Shown piece by piece: positions 1-9,030 of a DNA stretch of 64,000 nucleotides; positions within the stretch are counted from its first letter, which is position 1, and each line of letters begins with the position of its first letter. The notes below the pieces were generated by a model. The model did no database searches and was not told where the DNA came from. It saw only the letters and a program-made list of their open reading frames with translations. The stretch is from assembly GCA_964596985.1 (NCBI GenBank), contig CAZQWG010000009.1:41589-105588 (forward strand), given 5' to 3'. Origin of the DNA: GCA-020345945 sp964596985 (GTDB lineage: Archaea; Thermoproteota; Bathyarchaeia; RBG-16-48-13; GCA-020345945). The position numbers and the translations under genes are program-made.

Positions 1-1
1 T

Positions 2-937
2 GAAACTATGATGAGGAACACGGTCTCGATTAAATATGGGAAGGAAGTGAAGATCGGCGGTCTGCGGTTCTCCTTGATTGATGCAGGACACATCCCGGGA
101 AGCGCGCAGATCTCGATTAAAAGTGGCAGGAAGAGGATTCTTTTTACTGGAGATATCAATACGACTAACACTCAACTCTTGAACGGAGCCCCCAGCAGTT
201 TCGAGGAAGAGTTCAACGCAGTAATAATCGAAAGCACCTACGCGCTACGTGATCACTTGGACCGGAGTCTCGTGGAGTCCGAATTCATCGAAGAAACCAA
301 GAGAGTGGTTGAGGGTGGGGGTATTGTCCTAGTTCCTGCTTTTGGTGTCGGTCGATCCCAGGAGATTCTATGCCTGCTATATAACTACGGCTTTCCCTAC
401 CCCGTTTGGGTAGATGGAATGACACGTAAGACGAACAGAATTCTCCTCCAAGATCCCATAGATCTAAGGGACCCTCGCTCTCTCCGAGAGGCAGTAGGTC
501 GAGCTAGAATAGTCCGAGGCTGGAAGGATAGAAGAAAGGCAGTTAAGAAGCCCGGTGTGATAGTAGCCCCGGCTGGAATGTTGAGTGGCGGAACTGCAGT
601 ACTCTACCTTGAGAAGCTCTTCTCGAATCCGAACAACGGTGTTTTCCTAGTCAGCTACCAGCCTCCCGGAACACCAGGCAGCGAGTTGCTTGAGACGGGC
701 CGCTTTTTGGTCAAGGGGAAGGCTAGGGAGGTTCAAGCGAAGGTGAAACAATTCGATTTTTCTTCTCACTCCGGTCGCAAAGAACTGCACGATATGGTCA
801 AATCCCTGAAGGGAGATCCGCTAATCATTACCGTCCATGGAGATGAAGAAAGCTGTCAGACATTTGCCGGCAACATACAAGAGAAGATCGGGTTCTCCGC
901 AGTTTCTCCTGAGGCAGGAGATGTCTTCAAAGTCTAG
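2..937 (+). CDS. Beta-CASP metallo-beta-lactamase RNA nuclease (5'-truncated)
   Basis: The reading frame is already open at the left edge, so this is the C-terminal ~311 residues of a longer protein. The first metal motif (HxHxDH) lies outside the window. Still visible are the later metal ligands in DAGHIPGS and FTGDIN, the beta-CASP acidic motif IIESTY, the FGVGRSQE helix, and the C-terminal histidines in SSHSG and TVHGD. These mark an archaeal MBL/beta-CASP ribonuclease, cytoplasmic and Zn-dependent by family. It has no visible KH domains and is separate from the FttA gene at 44.8 kb. It converges with the eL38 gene. Confidence 0.88.
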   Translation, partial: ETMMRNTVSIKYGKEVKIGGLRFSLIDAGHIPGSAQISIKSGRKRILFTGDINTTNTQLLNGAPSSFEEEFNAVIIESTYALRDHLDRSLVESEFIEETKRVVEGGGIVLVPAFGVGRSQEILCLLYNYGFPYPVWVDGMTRKTNRILLQDPIDLRDPRSLREAVGRARIVRGWKDRRKAVKKPGVIVAPAGMLSGGTAVLYLEKLFSNPNNGVFLVSYQPPGTPGSELLETGRFLVKGKAREVQAKVKQFDFSSHSGRKELHDMVKSLKGDPLIITVHGDEESCQTFAGNIQEKIGFSAVSPEAGDVFKV

Positions 938-968
938 ACTCGTGCCAATTCATTCTTTCTACGAGATA

Positions 969-1163
969 TCAGACCTCAACGAGTTCGCAAGAGATCTGAC
1001 CTAGAATGTCTTCTGCCTCTTCAGGAGAGGTTTTTAGCGTATAGAGTCTGCTGGGTAACCTTAGCTTGAGCTTCACAACATCTTCCTTCCTTCTCACCCT
1101 ACATTCCTCGGCTTTCTCTGAGAGTTTGAGAAACTTTTCTGTATCGAAGATCTCGGTCGGCAA
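969..1163 (-). CDS. rpl38e: Ribosomal protein eL38
   Basis: A 64-residue large-subunit protein with the eL38 pattern: PTEIFD at the N-terminus, the EECRVRR core, LKLRLPSRLYTLK, and a terminal ELVEV. Full length for the archaeal family, which is known mainly from Crenarchaeota, Korarchaeota and relatives; this helps place the organism. The start is TTG (CAA at 1161-1163 on the plus strand). It stands alone, convergent with the beta-CASP gene. Confidence 0.93.
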   Translation of the reverse strand: MPTEIFDTEKFLKLSEKAEECRVRRKEDVVKLKLRLPSRLYTLKTSPEEAEDILGQISCELVEV

Positions 1164-1410
1164 GTCGATTTCCCTTTTCAGTACTTCAGAACACTAAGAT
1201 ATCAGCCTTTCTGGGGTTTCGCCGAATCCGGTCCTTTTCATCCTTATAATACAATCCTAGTGTGGAAGAGAGAATTTCAGATGCGTTCTGACCAGCTTGC
1301 TAGATCCTTTTTGGGTGAGTTCTCCTTTGATGAACCTATAAGACATATGTCGAGTTCGGGGCTTCTCCATGATGGGACGTGTTGTGTTGACGTTTTCTTG
1401 AGGAGATAGG

Positions 1411-1481
1411 TGGGCCCGCCCGGAATTGAACCAGGGCTTCCACCATGTGAGGGTGATGTCCTACCACTAGACTACGGGCCC
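1411..1481 (-). tRNA. tRNA-Val(CAC)
   Basis: The minus strand folds into a cloverleaf without introns. The acceptor GGGCCCG pairs with CGGGCCC, the discriminator is A, the anticodon loop CTCACAT reads CAC, and the T-arm is CCTGG/CCGGG around TTCAATT. The variable region is only 4 nt. CCA is not encoded (the next bases are CCT). An AT-rich TATA-like stretch lies about 28 bp upstream, near 1504-1514. Confidence 0.93.
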
Positions 1482-1688
1482 CTGGCATCGTTTTGGGTAA
1501 TGAGAATAAAAATGTTCTGAGGAGAGTCTTATCTCAGATATGTATTTTCTGCGGCTGAGAAGCAATGGAAGAACCAGTTGTCAATTTTGATTGAAGCCGG
1601 AAACGTTGGTTGTTATGGATACGGATTCTGGCTCTATAGGAGGTATTGCCAATAGGACCTCGTGGATCAATAGAACCGTTACTAGGAT

Positions 1689-1853
1689 CTACTTTGCGCC
1701 TAATTCTCTCTTTTTCCATCTCAGATTGCTGCCGCGGCACTTCCTGCATTTCTGGGCTGAGGAGGCGTTTCTTGCCCCGCATTTACGGCAGATCTTTGCG
1801 TAGAGCCTGTGTTCCTGGGCTATTCTTTTCTTCACTGGGTCTGTAATGGGCAT
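1689..1853 (-). CDS. rpl40e: Ribosomal protein eL40
   Basis: A 54-residue zinc-ribbon ribosomal protein. It begins MPITDPVKK, has two Cys pairs (CRKC and CRKC) and ends WKKRELGAK, as archaeal eL40 does. The ATG at 1853 is chosen because MPITDP is the family N-terminus; a TTG 14 codons upstream would add unconserved residues. It lies 86 nt downstream of the Lrp-type regulator on the same strand and may be co-transcribed with it. Confidence 0.92.
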   Translation of the reverse strand: MPITDPVKKRIAQEHRLYAKICRKCGARNASSAQKCRKCRGSNLRWKKRELGAK

Positions 1854-1939
1854 CTCTTTCTTCCCTTTGGGGTGCTTGCTGGTCTCTCCTACCAACAGGA
1901 TTCTGGCAATTAAGTCTGTCGGATACTAGGTCAAGAGCA

Positions 1940-2401
1940 TTACAAAGCTTCTATTGTAACATAGGATCTTGTCTCTTCTACGCCTTCGATCGAAGAAATC
2001 GCTCTGAGAATATTGTCAAGTTTCTCCCGTTCAACAACGATGACTAGGTCCATGTCGCCTGTTACTCTGTGAATGCTTTTCGTAGAAAGTCTCGAAATCT
2101 CTCGATAGGCGCTTTCTCTCTTCCCTGGGGATATCCTCGTGAAGACAAATGTGGGTTGTCCTGTCTTTCCTAGAAGTGGTAGTCCTGCCTCCATGATGTC
2201 AATGAATCCCCTCCCAGTCCTAATGTATCTGTTATCCCTCAGTTTCTTGAGATGGATATTGAGGGCCTGTCTGGTTATTCTTAGCTCCTTTGCTAGATCA
2301 GATTGCTTGGTCTCTACTGTGAATGCTGTGACCGGTCTGCTCCGGTCGAAGAGTGCTTTGAGGATCCTTCGGGATCTTGGAGAAATCTCATTGGAAGACA
2401 G
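1940..2401 (-). CDS. Lrp/AsnC-family transcription regulator with a probable CTG start
   Basis: The frame encodes an N-terminal helix-turn-helix (RRILKALF ... LAKELRITRQALNIHLKKL) joined to a C-terminal Lrp ligand-binding domain ending VEETRSYVTIEAL. The first in-frame ATG is at 2194, after the HTH, so a call from there would lose the DNA-binding domain. Upstream, the frame stays open to a TAA but has no ATG, GTG or TTG. CTG at 2399-2401 is the best candidate; a purine-rich GAGGGGG precedes it by about 9 nt. If CTG is correct the protein is 153 residues. An indel creating a false frame is the alternative. Confidence 0.75.
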   Translation of the reverse strand: MSSNEISPRSRRILKALFDRSRPVTAFTVETKQSDLAKELRITRQALNIHLKKLRDNRYIRTGRGFIDIMEAGLPLLGKTGQPTFVFTRISPGKRESAYREISRLSTKSIHRVTGDMDLVIVVEREKLDNILRAISSIEGVEETRSYVTIEAL

Positions 2402-2673
2402 TTCTGTTTTCCCCCTCGTCGGGATTACATTACAAACGTAAAGTTTTACCTTTTGTTATTCTGTAGTTATTCTGTATCTTGGATTGACCAAAATGCATTT
2501 ATGGTATCTGGCTTCTAGCTCTAGAAAAATACCGTAAAAGAGTTTATGAGGTCCCGGTTGTAGATCTTCGGATCGAATGTCTACGGCAGAATCGGCAGAT
2601 CCTTATGATCGTTGATTATCGAAAACTCGATTGGGAGAGTTTACGATAGGTGCCGGGTGCCGGAGGGTTGTGC

Positions 2674-3186
2674 TTGAAGACACCGTTGTGTAACTTCTGC
2701 CTTAAGAGCGGCATCCTATGCTCGAAATGTGAGGCTTTACTCCGGGACGGTGAAGTCAGTGAATTGGATGTCAAGGTCGCAAGGATTCTCTTGGATTTTG
2801 AGCAGCGATATCCGATTCTGCAGGAGATCACTCTTCGAAAGGTAGTAGAAAGCGGTTCTGTTCTAGCGATAGTCGTAAATCAAGGTGGGCCTCAGAAAAT
2901 CCTTGGTTCTGGAGGAAAGCTAATTCGAGACCTGAGTGATCGGGTTGGTAAGCGGATCAAACTTCTGGAGGACGATTGCGACCTCCGAAGATTCATCGAG
3001 GAATTGTTCGCCCCAGCGAGTATACTGACGATCAACACCGTATGGCTTCCCGATGGATCAACAGAAACCAAGGTGATACTCTCGCGCCGTGACGCCCGTC
3101 ATCTCCCCTCTAGTGCGGATACGCTGAGAGAGCTTGCGTGGAAGATTCGTGGCGTTGTGCTTCGGGTCGAACTCGAAAGGGGTTGA
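2674..3186 (+). CDS. NusA-like KH-domain protein with N-terminal zinc motif
   Basis: A protein of about 170 residues. It starts with a CxxC...CxxC knuckle (CNFCLKSGILCSKC) and continues with KH-type RNA-binding sequence, including the GSGGKLIRDL loop. Related archaeal proteins are annotated as NusA-like elongation factors and are often beside aspS, as here (gap of 9 nt). The start is set to TTG 2674 because GGAGGG sits 6 nt upstream at 2662-2667; an upstream GTG (2650) would bury that SD motif inside the gene. Role in transcription or RNA binding is inferred from the family. Confidence 0.8.
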   Translation: MKTPLCNFCLKSGILCSKCEALLRDGEVSELDVKVARILLDFEQRYPILQEITLRKVVESGSVLAIVVNQGGPQKILGSGGKLIRDLSDRVGKRIKLLEDDCDLRRFIEELFAPASILTINTVWLPDGSTETKVILSRRDARHLPSSADTLRELAWKIRGVVLRVELERG

Positions 3187-3195
3187 TGTTCGCAA

Positions 3196-4518
3196 TTGGC
3201 TGTGGATTCCCTCGGTGATTGGCGTCGCACCCATCTGGCAGAGGAGGTACTTCCTAATCTCGACGGATCTACTGTGACTGTGTTCGGTTGGGTTGAGGGG
3301 ACCCGGGATCTAGGCGGGGTCAGGTTTCTGACTATTCGGGACAGGAGTGGGAAGATGCAGGTCACCCTTTCCCGGGGAAAGATCGGAACCAAGGTCGCTG
3401 ATAGGCTTGAGAGGGTTCAGAGACAATTTGTTGTTGCGATAAGGGGGGTTGTTAAGGCTGAGAAGCGGGCTCCTTCAGGCGCAGAAATAGTACCTTCTGA
3501 TGCAAAGATACTGAACGTTTCAGTCCCGCAATTACCGCTTGATCCTACTGGAAGGATACCGGTAGATATGGATACCCGACTCGCGTCCAGATCGTTGGAT
3601 CTGAGGCGTCCGATCCCTCAAGCAATTTTTCAGGTTAGGAATGTCCTTGTCAGGGATATTAGAGACTTTCTTTGGTCGAGAGGATACGTCGAAGTAAGCA
3701 CACCGAAAATAATTGCCACTGCCACGGAAGGCGGCGCGTCGCTGTTCCCAATTGCCTACTATAACGGGGAGGCGTTTCTAGCTCAGAGTCCTCAACTCTA
3801 TAAAGAGGAACTCACTCTCGCATTTGAGAAGGTATTTGAGATCGCTCCTTTCTTCAGAGCGGAGGAGTCGCGCACACTACGTCATCTTAGCGAGTTCATC
3901 TCTGTGGACTTGGAGGAGGCATTCGTCGATGCTAAGGATGTATCCAGAACGCTGGAGGAACTTATTCTGCATTCGGTCCATACGGTCAAAGAGCGTTGTG
4001 ACAAGCAGCTTGGGATTCTCGGTGTGGACACCTCCTCTTGGGAGAGTGAGATCCCTAGATACTCCTATGACGAGATCTTGAATGATTTGGATCAGAAGCT
4101 CAATATGCCGGTGGAATGGGGAGAGGATATACCGACTGCCCACTTAAGGGCTCTTGGCGAGCTCCATACAGGATTCTACTTCATTTCAGATTGGCCTTCG
4201 AAGATCAAACCATTCTATGTCAAACCGAAAGAAGATAAACCGGAAGTCTCGGAGTCCTTTGACCTTATGTTCAGGTGGGTTGAACTCGCCTCGGGTGGTA
4301 CCCGGGTATCAGACAGGAATTTGCTGATCGAAAGGTTGAAAGAACAAGGTCTCAATCCTGCTACCTTTGAATACCATCTGAAGGCTTACGACTACGGTAT
4401 GCCTCCGCACGCAGGATGGGGGATGGGGCTTGACCGGTTGATTATGGTCTTCACGGGTAGAGAGAACATCAGGGATGTTGTCCTATTCCCCCGTGACCAG
4501 TCTCATCTCACCCCATAG
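3196..4518 (+). CDS. aspS: Aspartyl-tRNA synthetase, archaeal type
   Basis: A 440-residue class II synthetase that charges tRNA-Asp. The N-terminal OB-fold (about 20-110) binds the anticodon; the catalytic core shows the flipping-loop region TPKIIATATEGGA, the LAQSPQLYKE motif, motif 2 FRAEES and motif 3 GWGMGLDRL. Residues aligning with Trp26 and Lys85 of the Thermococcus enzyme, which set Asp/Asn specificity, are Glu34 and Arg91 here, so discrimination against tRNA-Asn cannot be assumed. TTG start, directly after the KH gene. Confidence 0.96.
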   Translation: MAVDSLGDWRRTHLAEEVLPNLDGSTVTVFGWVEGTRDLGGVRFLTIRDRSGKMQVTLSRGKIGTKVADRLERVQRQFVVAIRGVVKAEKRAPSGAEIVPSDAKILNVSVPQLPLDPTGRIPVDMDTRLASRSLDLRRPIPQAIFQVRNVLVRDIRDFLWSRGYVEVSTPKIIATATEGGASLFPIAYYNGEAFLAQSPQLYKEELTLAFEKVFEIAPFFRAEESRTLRHLSEFISVDLEEAFVDAKDVSRTLEELILHSVHTVKERCDKQLGILGVDTSSWESEIPRYSYDEILNDLDQKLNMPVEWGEDIPTAHLRALGELHTGFYFISDWPSKIKPFYVKPKEDKPEVSESFDLMFRWVELASGGTRVSDRNLLIERLKEQGLNPATFEYHLKAYDYGMPPHAGWGMGLDRLIMVFTGRENIRDVVLFPRDQSHLTP

Positions 4519-4565
4519 CCGAAAGGCATCAATAGAATCTATGACGGAGGCTGATCGAGATGTGC

Positions 4566-5027
4566 CTAGTCTTGGACGGTTCTGACCTCGATCTTGCAAG
4601 GGATAGCTAGCTTTGGAGCCACGCTTTTTAAAACCTTCTTGCCGTAGTCGGCGTCGCCCTTGTCGACGCGGACGACCGCGATTGTTTGCCCCTTCTTGAC
4701 TTTGACGGCTCTTCCAGATGGTTTTCCGAACGCTCTTCTCATTCCTGAAGAGACTCTATCGGCCCCGGCGAATGCAAGCCATTTCTTTCCTCTTACAATG
4801 GAGTGAGGGTAGAGGTTTATCCTATAATGGTACTTTGACAGTTTCTCGCTGAAGGCCCTATTGACGTGAACCCGTAAAGCCTCAAGAGACTTATCCGACA
4901 GGCTTCCTGTCTCTGCTGCTAGAAATACAATCTCGGTGTTGTATTCGCCTTTCGGGTCTCCCATCTCGAATATCGAGATTTTCGGTGAGGGTGCGCCGTG
5001 AACGTATTCCTTTCTCGTATAGGCCAT
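4566..5027 (-). CDS. rpl10e: Ribosomal protein uL16 (archaeal L10e)
   Basis: A 153-residue large-subunit protein near the peptidyl-transferase centre. It carries the family N-terminal YTRKEYVHGAPSPKI, the core YPHSIVRGKKWLAFAGADRVSSG, and GMRRAFGKPSGRA. Archaeal homologues usually have about 12-15 more N-terminal residues (an RPARCYR-type segment) that I cannot find in frame upstream of the ATG. It lies downstream of dnaJ on the same strand and converges with aspS. Confidence 0.92.
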   Translation of the reverse strand: MAYTRKEYVHGAPSPKISIFEMGDPKGEYNTEIVFLAAETGSLSDKSLEALRVHVNRAFSEKLSKYHYRINLYPHSIVRGKKWLAFAGADRVSSGMRRAFGKPSGRAVKVKKGQTIAVVRVDKGDADYGKKVLKSVAPKLAIPCKIEVRTVQD

Positions 5028-5126
5028 GCTGGAGTTTCCACCTACTCAAGAGTACTCTGTCGGGAAGTGTCATTGATAACTATTGGCTTTGATATAACTT
5101 TATCCTGAGCAAGTCGCTTCCTTAGA

Positions 5127-6260
5127 CTAGAAGAAGAATCCACGGGTCTCAACCTCTTCCCCGCTCTCCTTTGCCAGCTCCTTGAGCAGCTCTTTCTGCT
5201 TTTTGGAGAGTTTCTTAGGTACCCTCAGATTGACCCTGACCAGCTCGTCTCCTTTCCTCCCACCGTGGAGTGAGGGCATCCCTCTTCCCCTGAGACGGAA
5301 GATCGTGCCCGGCTGGGTTCCTCTCGGGATTTTCAACTCAGCCTTGCCGTTTAAAGTTTGAACCTCGACCTTGGCTCCGAGAGCAGCCTGGGCGTATCCT
5401 ATCTCCATCTCATAGATGATGTCGTTCCCACTTCTCTTGAAGTGCTGGTGTGGTCTTACGTGGATGACTACATAGAGATCTCCGGGAGGTCCAGCGCCTG
5501 GGGTAGCTTCTCCTTGACCTGACAATCTGAGGTGGGATCCTGTATCAACCCCTGCAGGAATTGTTATGTCGATTTTTCGTCTTCTTTGCACGGTTCCGGT
5601 ACCATTGCATATGTTACACGGGGTGTCGATGATTCTTCCGTTTCCTCTGCATTTGTTGCATGTTGTGATCTGTACGAATCTTGTGAATCCTGTTGCTCTC
5701 ACATTTCTTACTTGTCCAGCTCCTTGACAATCGGGACAAGTCCTAGGTTCGGTTCCTGCCTTAGCCCCCGTTCCTCTGCAGGTTTCACACGTCTCTCTTC
5801 TGGGGATTTCAATCTGTGTTGATAGTCCTCCGGCAGCCTCTTCGAGAGTGATTTCCAGATCGTACCTGAGATCTCTTCCCTTGGTCGGGCCTCTCCGGCG
5901 TGGTGCTCCTCTGAAGAACATGTCGAAGATGCTATCGAATCCCCCGAAACCAAAGCCCATGTCCCGGAAGATCTCGTCGAAGTCGACTCCTCTATAGATG
6001 TCGTCCCAGGTGTACTTGCCGCTTATCCCTGCATGTCCAAACTGATCGTACTGTCTTCTCTTCTCGTCATCTGAGAGTACTGCGTACGCCTCGGAGATTT
6101 CCTTGAACTTCTCCTCTGCTCCGGAGTCCTTGTTTCTATCTGGGTGATACTTGAATGCAAGTTTTCTGTAGGCATCTCTGATCTTAGATTTGGTTGCATC
6201 CCTTGAAATCCCGAGTATGTCGTAGTAGTCTCTCTTCTGCACTTGCTTCGGTCCGCCCAT
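5127..6260 (-). CDS. dnaJ: Chaperone DnaJ (Hsp40)
   Basis: A 377-residue class I J-protein that stimulates the DnaK ATPase and delivers substrates. The J-domain covers about residues 10-75 with HPD at 39-41. A Gly/Phe-rich linker follows, then four zinc repeats (CETCRGTG, CPDCQGAG, CNKCRGNG, CNICNGTG) and the C-terminal substrate-binding barrels. It is the last gene of the grpE-dnaK-dnaJ operon, 76 nt after dnaK. By family history, archaeal KJE systems were acquired from bacteria. Confidence 0.97.
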   Translation of the reverse strand: MGGPKQVQKRDYYDILGISRDATKSKIRDAYRKLAFKYHPDRNKDSGAEEKFKEISEAYAVLSDDEKRRQYDQFGHAGISGKYTWDDIYRGVDFDEIFRDMGFGFGGFDSIFDMFFRGAPRRRGPTKGRDLRYDLEITLEEAAGGLSTQIEIPRRETCETCRGTGAKAGTEPRTCPDCQGAGQVRNVRATGFTRFVQITTCNKCRGNGRIIDTPCNICNGTGTVQRRRKIDITIPAGVDTGSHLRLSGQGEATPGAGPPGDLYVVIHVRPHQHFKRSGNDIIYEMEIGYAQAALGAKVEVQTLNGKAELKIPRGTQPGTIFRLRGRGMPSLHGGRKGDELVRVNLRVPKKLSKKQKELLKELAKESGEEVETRGFFF

Positions 6261-6336
6261 TATCCAATGGTTGCTGAATTACACTAATCTAATACTTCTG
6301 TAATACGTTCCTAGGGTTAAGAGGCCGTTCTATTCG

Positions 6337-8241
6337 CTATTTTTCCTCCTCGTCCACTACCCTATAATCTGCATCTACAACTTTCTCGTCGGAACTTGCC
6401 TTCTGACCGCCTTCGGGTTGCGCCTGTTCTTCCGCCTTTTTCTGTGCTGCCTGTTGCGCTTGCTGCTGGGCTACCTGCTGATATATCGCGGCTCCGACTT
6501 CCTGAAGGATTTTACCCAATTCCTCTGTCTTTGTCTTTATCTGTTCGACTTCTTTTCCGGCAAGGGCTTCTCTCAGCTCCTTGACCTTCTCGTCTATACC
6601 GCTCTTCGCCTCTTCGGATATCTTTTCCCCTAGCTCCTTTACCGTCTTCTCAGCAGTATAGATCATCGAATCTGCGGCGTTTCGCATCTCGATCTCCTCC
6701 CGAGCCTTCTTGTCTTGTTCTGCAAACTCCTCCGCCTCTCTGATCATACGCTCCTTATCTGCCTCAGAGAGCTTCGTTGACGCTGTTATGGTGATCTTTG
6801 CCTCCTTACCGGTTCCTAGGTCTTTTGCCGAGACGTGCATGAGACCATCAGCGTCTATATCGAAGGTAACCTCTATCTGGGGAATGCCGCGTGGTGCGGG
6901 TGGAATCCCTGTCAAATGGAACATTCCCAGCGAGACATTGTCCTTTGCCATTGTTCTCTCCCCTTGCAGGACGTGTATTGTGACTGACGTCTGGTTGTCG
7001 GCAGCCGTACTGAATATCTGGCTGCGTTTGGTTGGGATTGTCGTATTCTTCTCCAAGATCTTCGTATGTACTCCTCCGAGTGTTTCTACTCCTAAGGAGA
7101 GTGGCGTAACGTCAAGCAGAACCAGGCTAGATATCTCCCCTGCGAGAACTGCGCCTTGAATCGAGGCCCCGATCGCCACACACTCCATTGGGTCGATCCC
7201 GGTCTCCGCCTTCTTGCCCATCAAGTCCTCGACGAACTTCCTTACGAGGGGCATTCTTGTCTGGCCGCCTATGAGAATGATCTTGTCGATGTCTTTAGGC
7301 TGTAGCTTGGCGTCAGCAAGAACACTTCTGATCGGTTGTTCTATCCTCTCGACAATTGGCAGCGTCAGTTGTTCTAATTTGGCTCGGGTCAACGTCGAAT
7401 GTAGGTGCTTCGGGCCTTTGTCGTCCGATGCTACGAATGGAAGATCTATCTCGGTCTTGAGCAATGTGGAGAGCTCGATCTTGGCTTTCTCTGCTGCTTC
7501 TTTCATCCTTGTCATCGCCATCTTGTCTTTCGTCAGGTCTACGCCTTCTTTGTCTAGGAACTCCTGCACCAGATGATCCACCACAGCCTTGTCTAGGTCG
7601 GTTCCTCCAGTCTTCGTGTCTCCACTAGTCGAGAGTACCTGGAAGACTCCCCCGCCGAAGTCCATGATTGTGGTGTCGTTGGTGCCTCCTCCGAAACTGA
7701 ACACCATTATCTTGAGTTCCTCCTCTATCTTGTCAAGCCCGTACGCCAAGGCTGCGGCGGTAGGTTCATTGACGATCCTCGCCACCTTCAACCCGGCTAT
7801 CTCCCCAGCGTCTTTCGTGGCTTGCCTCTGGTTATCGTTGAAGTGGGCAGGAACCGTTATGACTGCCTTCTCGACCTTCTCGCCCAGAAAGGTCTCGGCG
7901 TCTCTCATTATCTTCTGCAGTATGAATGCTGAGACCTGTTGGGGTGTGTAGGTTTTTCCTCGAATAGTTATCTTCTCATTCGTTCCCATCTTTCTCTTGA
8001 CTTCGAAGATCGTTCCTTCGGGATTAGTCACGGCTTGACGTCTCGCCGGCTCCCCTACTAGAAGTTGTCCGTCTTCGGTGAAGGCCACAACCGATGGGAA
8101 CATCTTTCCTGCCACTGTCTGGCCTTCAGCGCTGGGAACGACAACCGGTCGGCCCGCTTCCATTATGGCTGCTGCGGAGTTGGTTGTACCCAGGTCGATT
8201 CCCAATACCCTTTCTCTTTTCTTTTCGGTTTTCTCACCCAC
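6337..8241 (-). CDS. dnaK: Chaperone DnaK (Hsp70) with altered nucleotide site
   Basis: A 634-residue ATP-dependent chaperone. The nucleotide-binding domain has phosphate-1 IDLGTTNS, a Lys in VKRKMG, VNEPTAAALAYGLD and the adenosine motif IILIGGQTRMP; then come the linker VLLDVTPLSLG, the substrate domain and a Gln/Ala-rich tail. In phosphate-2 the usual DLGGGTFD is SFGGGTND (182-189): the Asp equivalent to E. coli D194 is Ser, encoded AGT at 7696-7698. Initiation is GTG with AAGGAGGT 6 nt upstream. The gap to grpE is 19 nt. Confidence 0.96.
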   Translation of the reverse strand: MGEKTEKKRERVLGIDLGTTNSAAAIMEAGRPVVVPSAEGQTVAGKMFPSVVAFTEDGQLLVGEPARRQAVTNPEGTIFEVKRKMGTNEKITIRGKTYTPQQVSAFILQKIMRDAETFLGEKVEKAVITVPAHFNDNQRQATKDAGEIAGLKVARIVNEPTAAALAYGLDKIEEELKIMVFSFGGGTNDTTIMDFGGGVFQVLSTSGDTKTGGTDLDKAVVDHLVQEFLDKEGVDLTKDKMAMTRMKEAAEKAKIELSTLLKTEIDLPFVASDDKGPKHLHSTLTRAKLEQLTLPIVERIEQPIRSVLADAKLQPKDIDKIILIGGQTRMPLVRKFVEDLMGKKAETGIDPMECVAIGASIQGAVLAGEISSLVLLDVTPLSLGVETLGGVHTKILEKNTTIPTKRSQIFSTAADNQTSVTIHVLQGERTMAKDNVSLGMFHLTGIPPAPRGIPQIEVTFDIDADGLMHVSAKDLGTGKEAKITITASTKLSEADKERMIREAEEFAEQDKKAREEIEMRNAADSMIYTAEKTVKELGEKISEEAKSGIDEKVKELREALAGKEVEQIKTKTEELGKILQEVGAAIYQQVAQQQAQQAAQKKAEEQAQPEGGQKASSDEKVVDADYRVVDEEEK

Positions 8242-8260
8242 GTAAATACCTCCTTAATAG

Positions 8261-8833
8261 TTATTCTTCCGATGAGTTTGACTTCGAGGTTGAGACTACA
8301 ACCGTGCTTGGTCTGATAACCTTTCCTCTTAGCAGGTATCCTCTTCTTATCTCGCTTAGCACTATGCCTTCCCTCCGTTCTTTGGCGTATTTCTTTGAGA
8401 TTGCTTGGTGCATCTTTGGATCGAAGGGTTTGTTCTCACACTCGATAACCGTGACTCCTTCTCGATCAAGGATCCGTTGAAGCTTATCATGTATCATCTT
8501 GACTCCTTTCTTGACTTCCTCCGAGACCGACGTGTCTTCGCCCGCTTTACTGGCAAGTTCCAACTCGTCAACTATCTCAAGGAGGTTTATGATCAATCTC
8601 TCATTTCCAAACTTGGAGATCTTATCTATCTCTCTCTCGGTCCTCTTCAAACAGTTCTCGTAGTCTGCCTGCAGGTACTTCAACTGCGTCATGTAAGCGT
8701 CTTTCTTCTCTTCTTCCTCCTTCAATCGATTCTGGAGGAATTCGAGGTTCTCCTCTAGTTCGGCGATTCTTCTAGATCGCTTCTTCTTGGGTGAAGGCTG
8801 CCTTTCTTCCTTCTTCCCCGTTTCACCACACAT
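8261..8833 (-). CDS. grpE: Nucleotide exchange factor GrpE
   Basis: A 190-residue dimeric exchange factor for DnaK. A long N-terminal coiled coil (about 20-85, rich in Glu/Lys/Arg) leads into the head domain with VVDELELA, KPFDPKMHQAIS and the C-terminal signature GYLLRGKVIRPSTVVVS. It is the first gene of the grpE-dnaK-dnaJ operon, so any heat-responsive promoter should lie in 8834-9030; I see no clear operator there. Confidence 0.95.
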   Translation of the reverse strand: MCGETGKKEERQPSPKKKRSRRIAELEENLEFLQNRLKEEEEKKDAYMTQLKYLQADYENCLKRTEREIDKISKFGNERLIINLLEIVDELELASKAGEDTSVSEEVKKGVKMIHDKLQRILDREGVTVIECENKPFDPKMHQAISKKYAKERREGIVLSEIRRGYLLRGKVIRPSTVVVSTSKSNSSEE

Positions 8834-9030
8834 CGTGTGTCCCTCGACTCTCTGGGGATACCCTTCGCGAACCTCTTTTAGATCTGTCGGAAGGCTTCAA
8901 AAAGTTCCTAAACCAATTCCGGTTGGGTGTGGCTGGGGTTTCTATTAAACTTTCTTTTCCTAGCGGAACAAGGCTTCGGTTCTGAAGACCAAGGTTGATA
9001 CTTGACTCTAGAATTGTTGAAGATGTAGAA

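Noticed and set aside
6396..8480. Long plus-strand frames opposite dnaK, dnaJ and grpE
   Set aside because: They have no domain or SD motif, and the minus-strand proteins are unmistakable; these are shadow frames.
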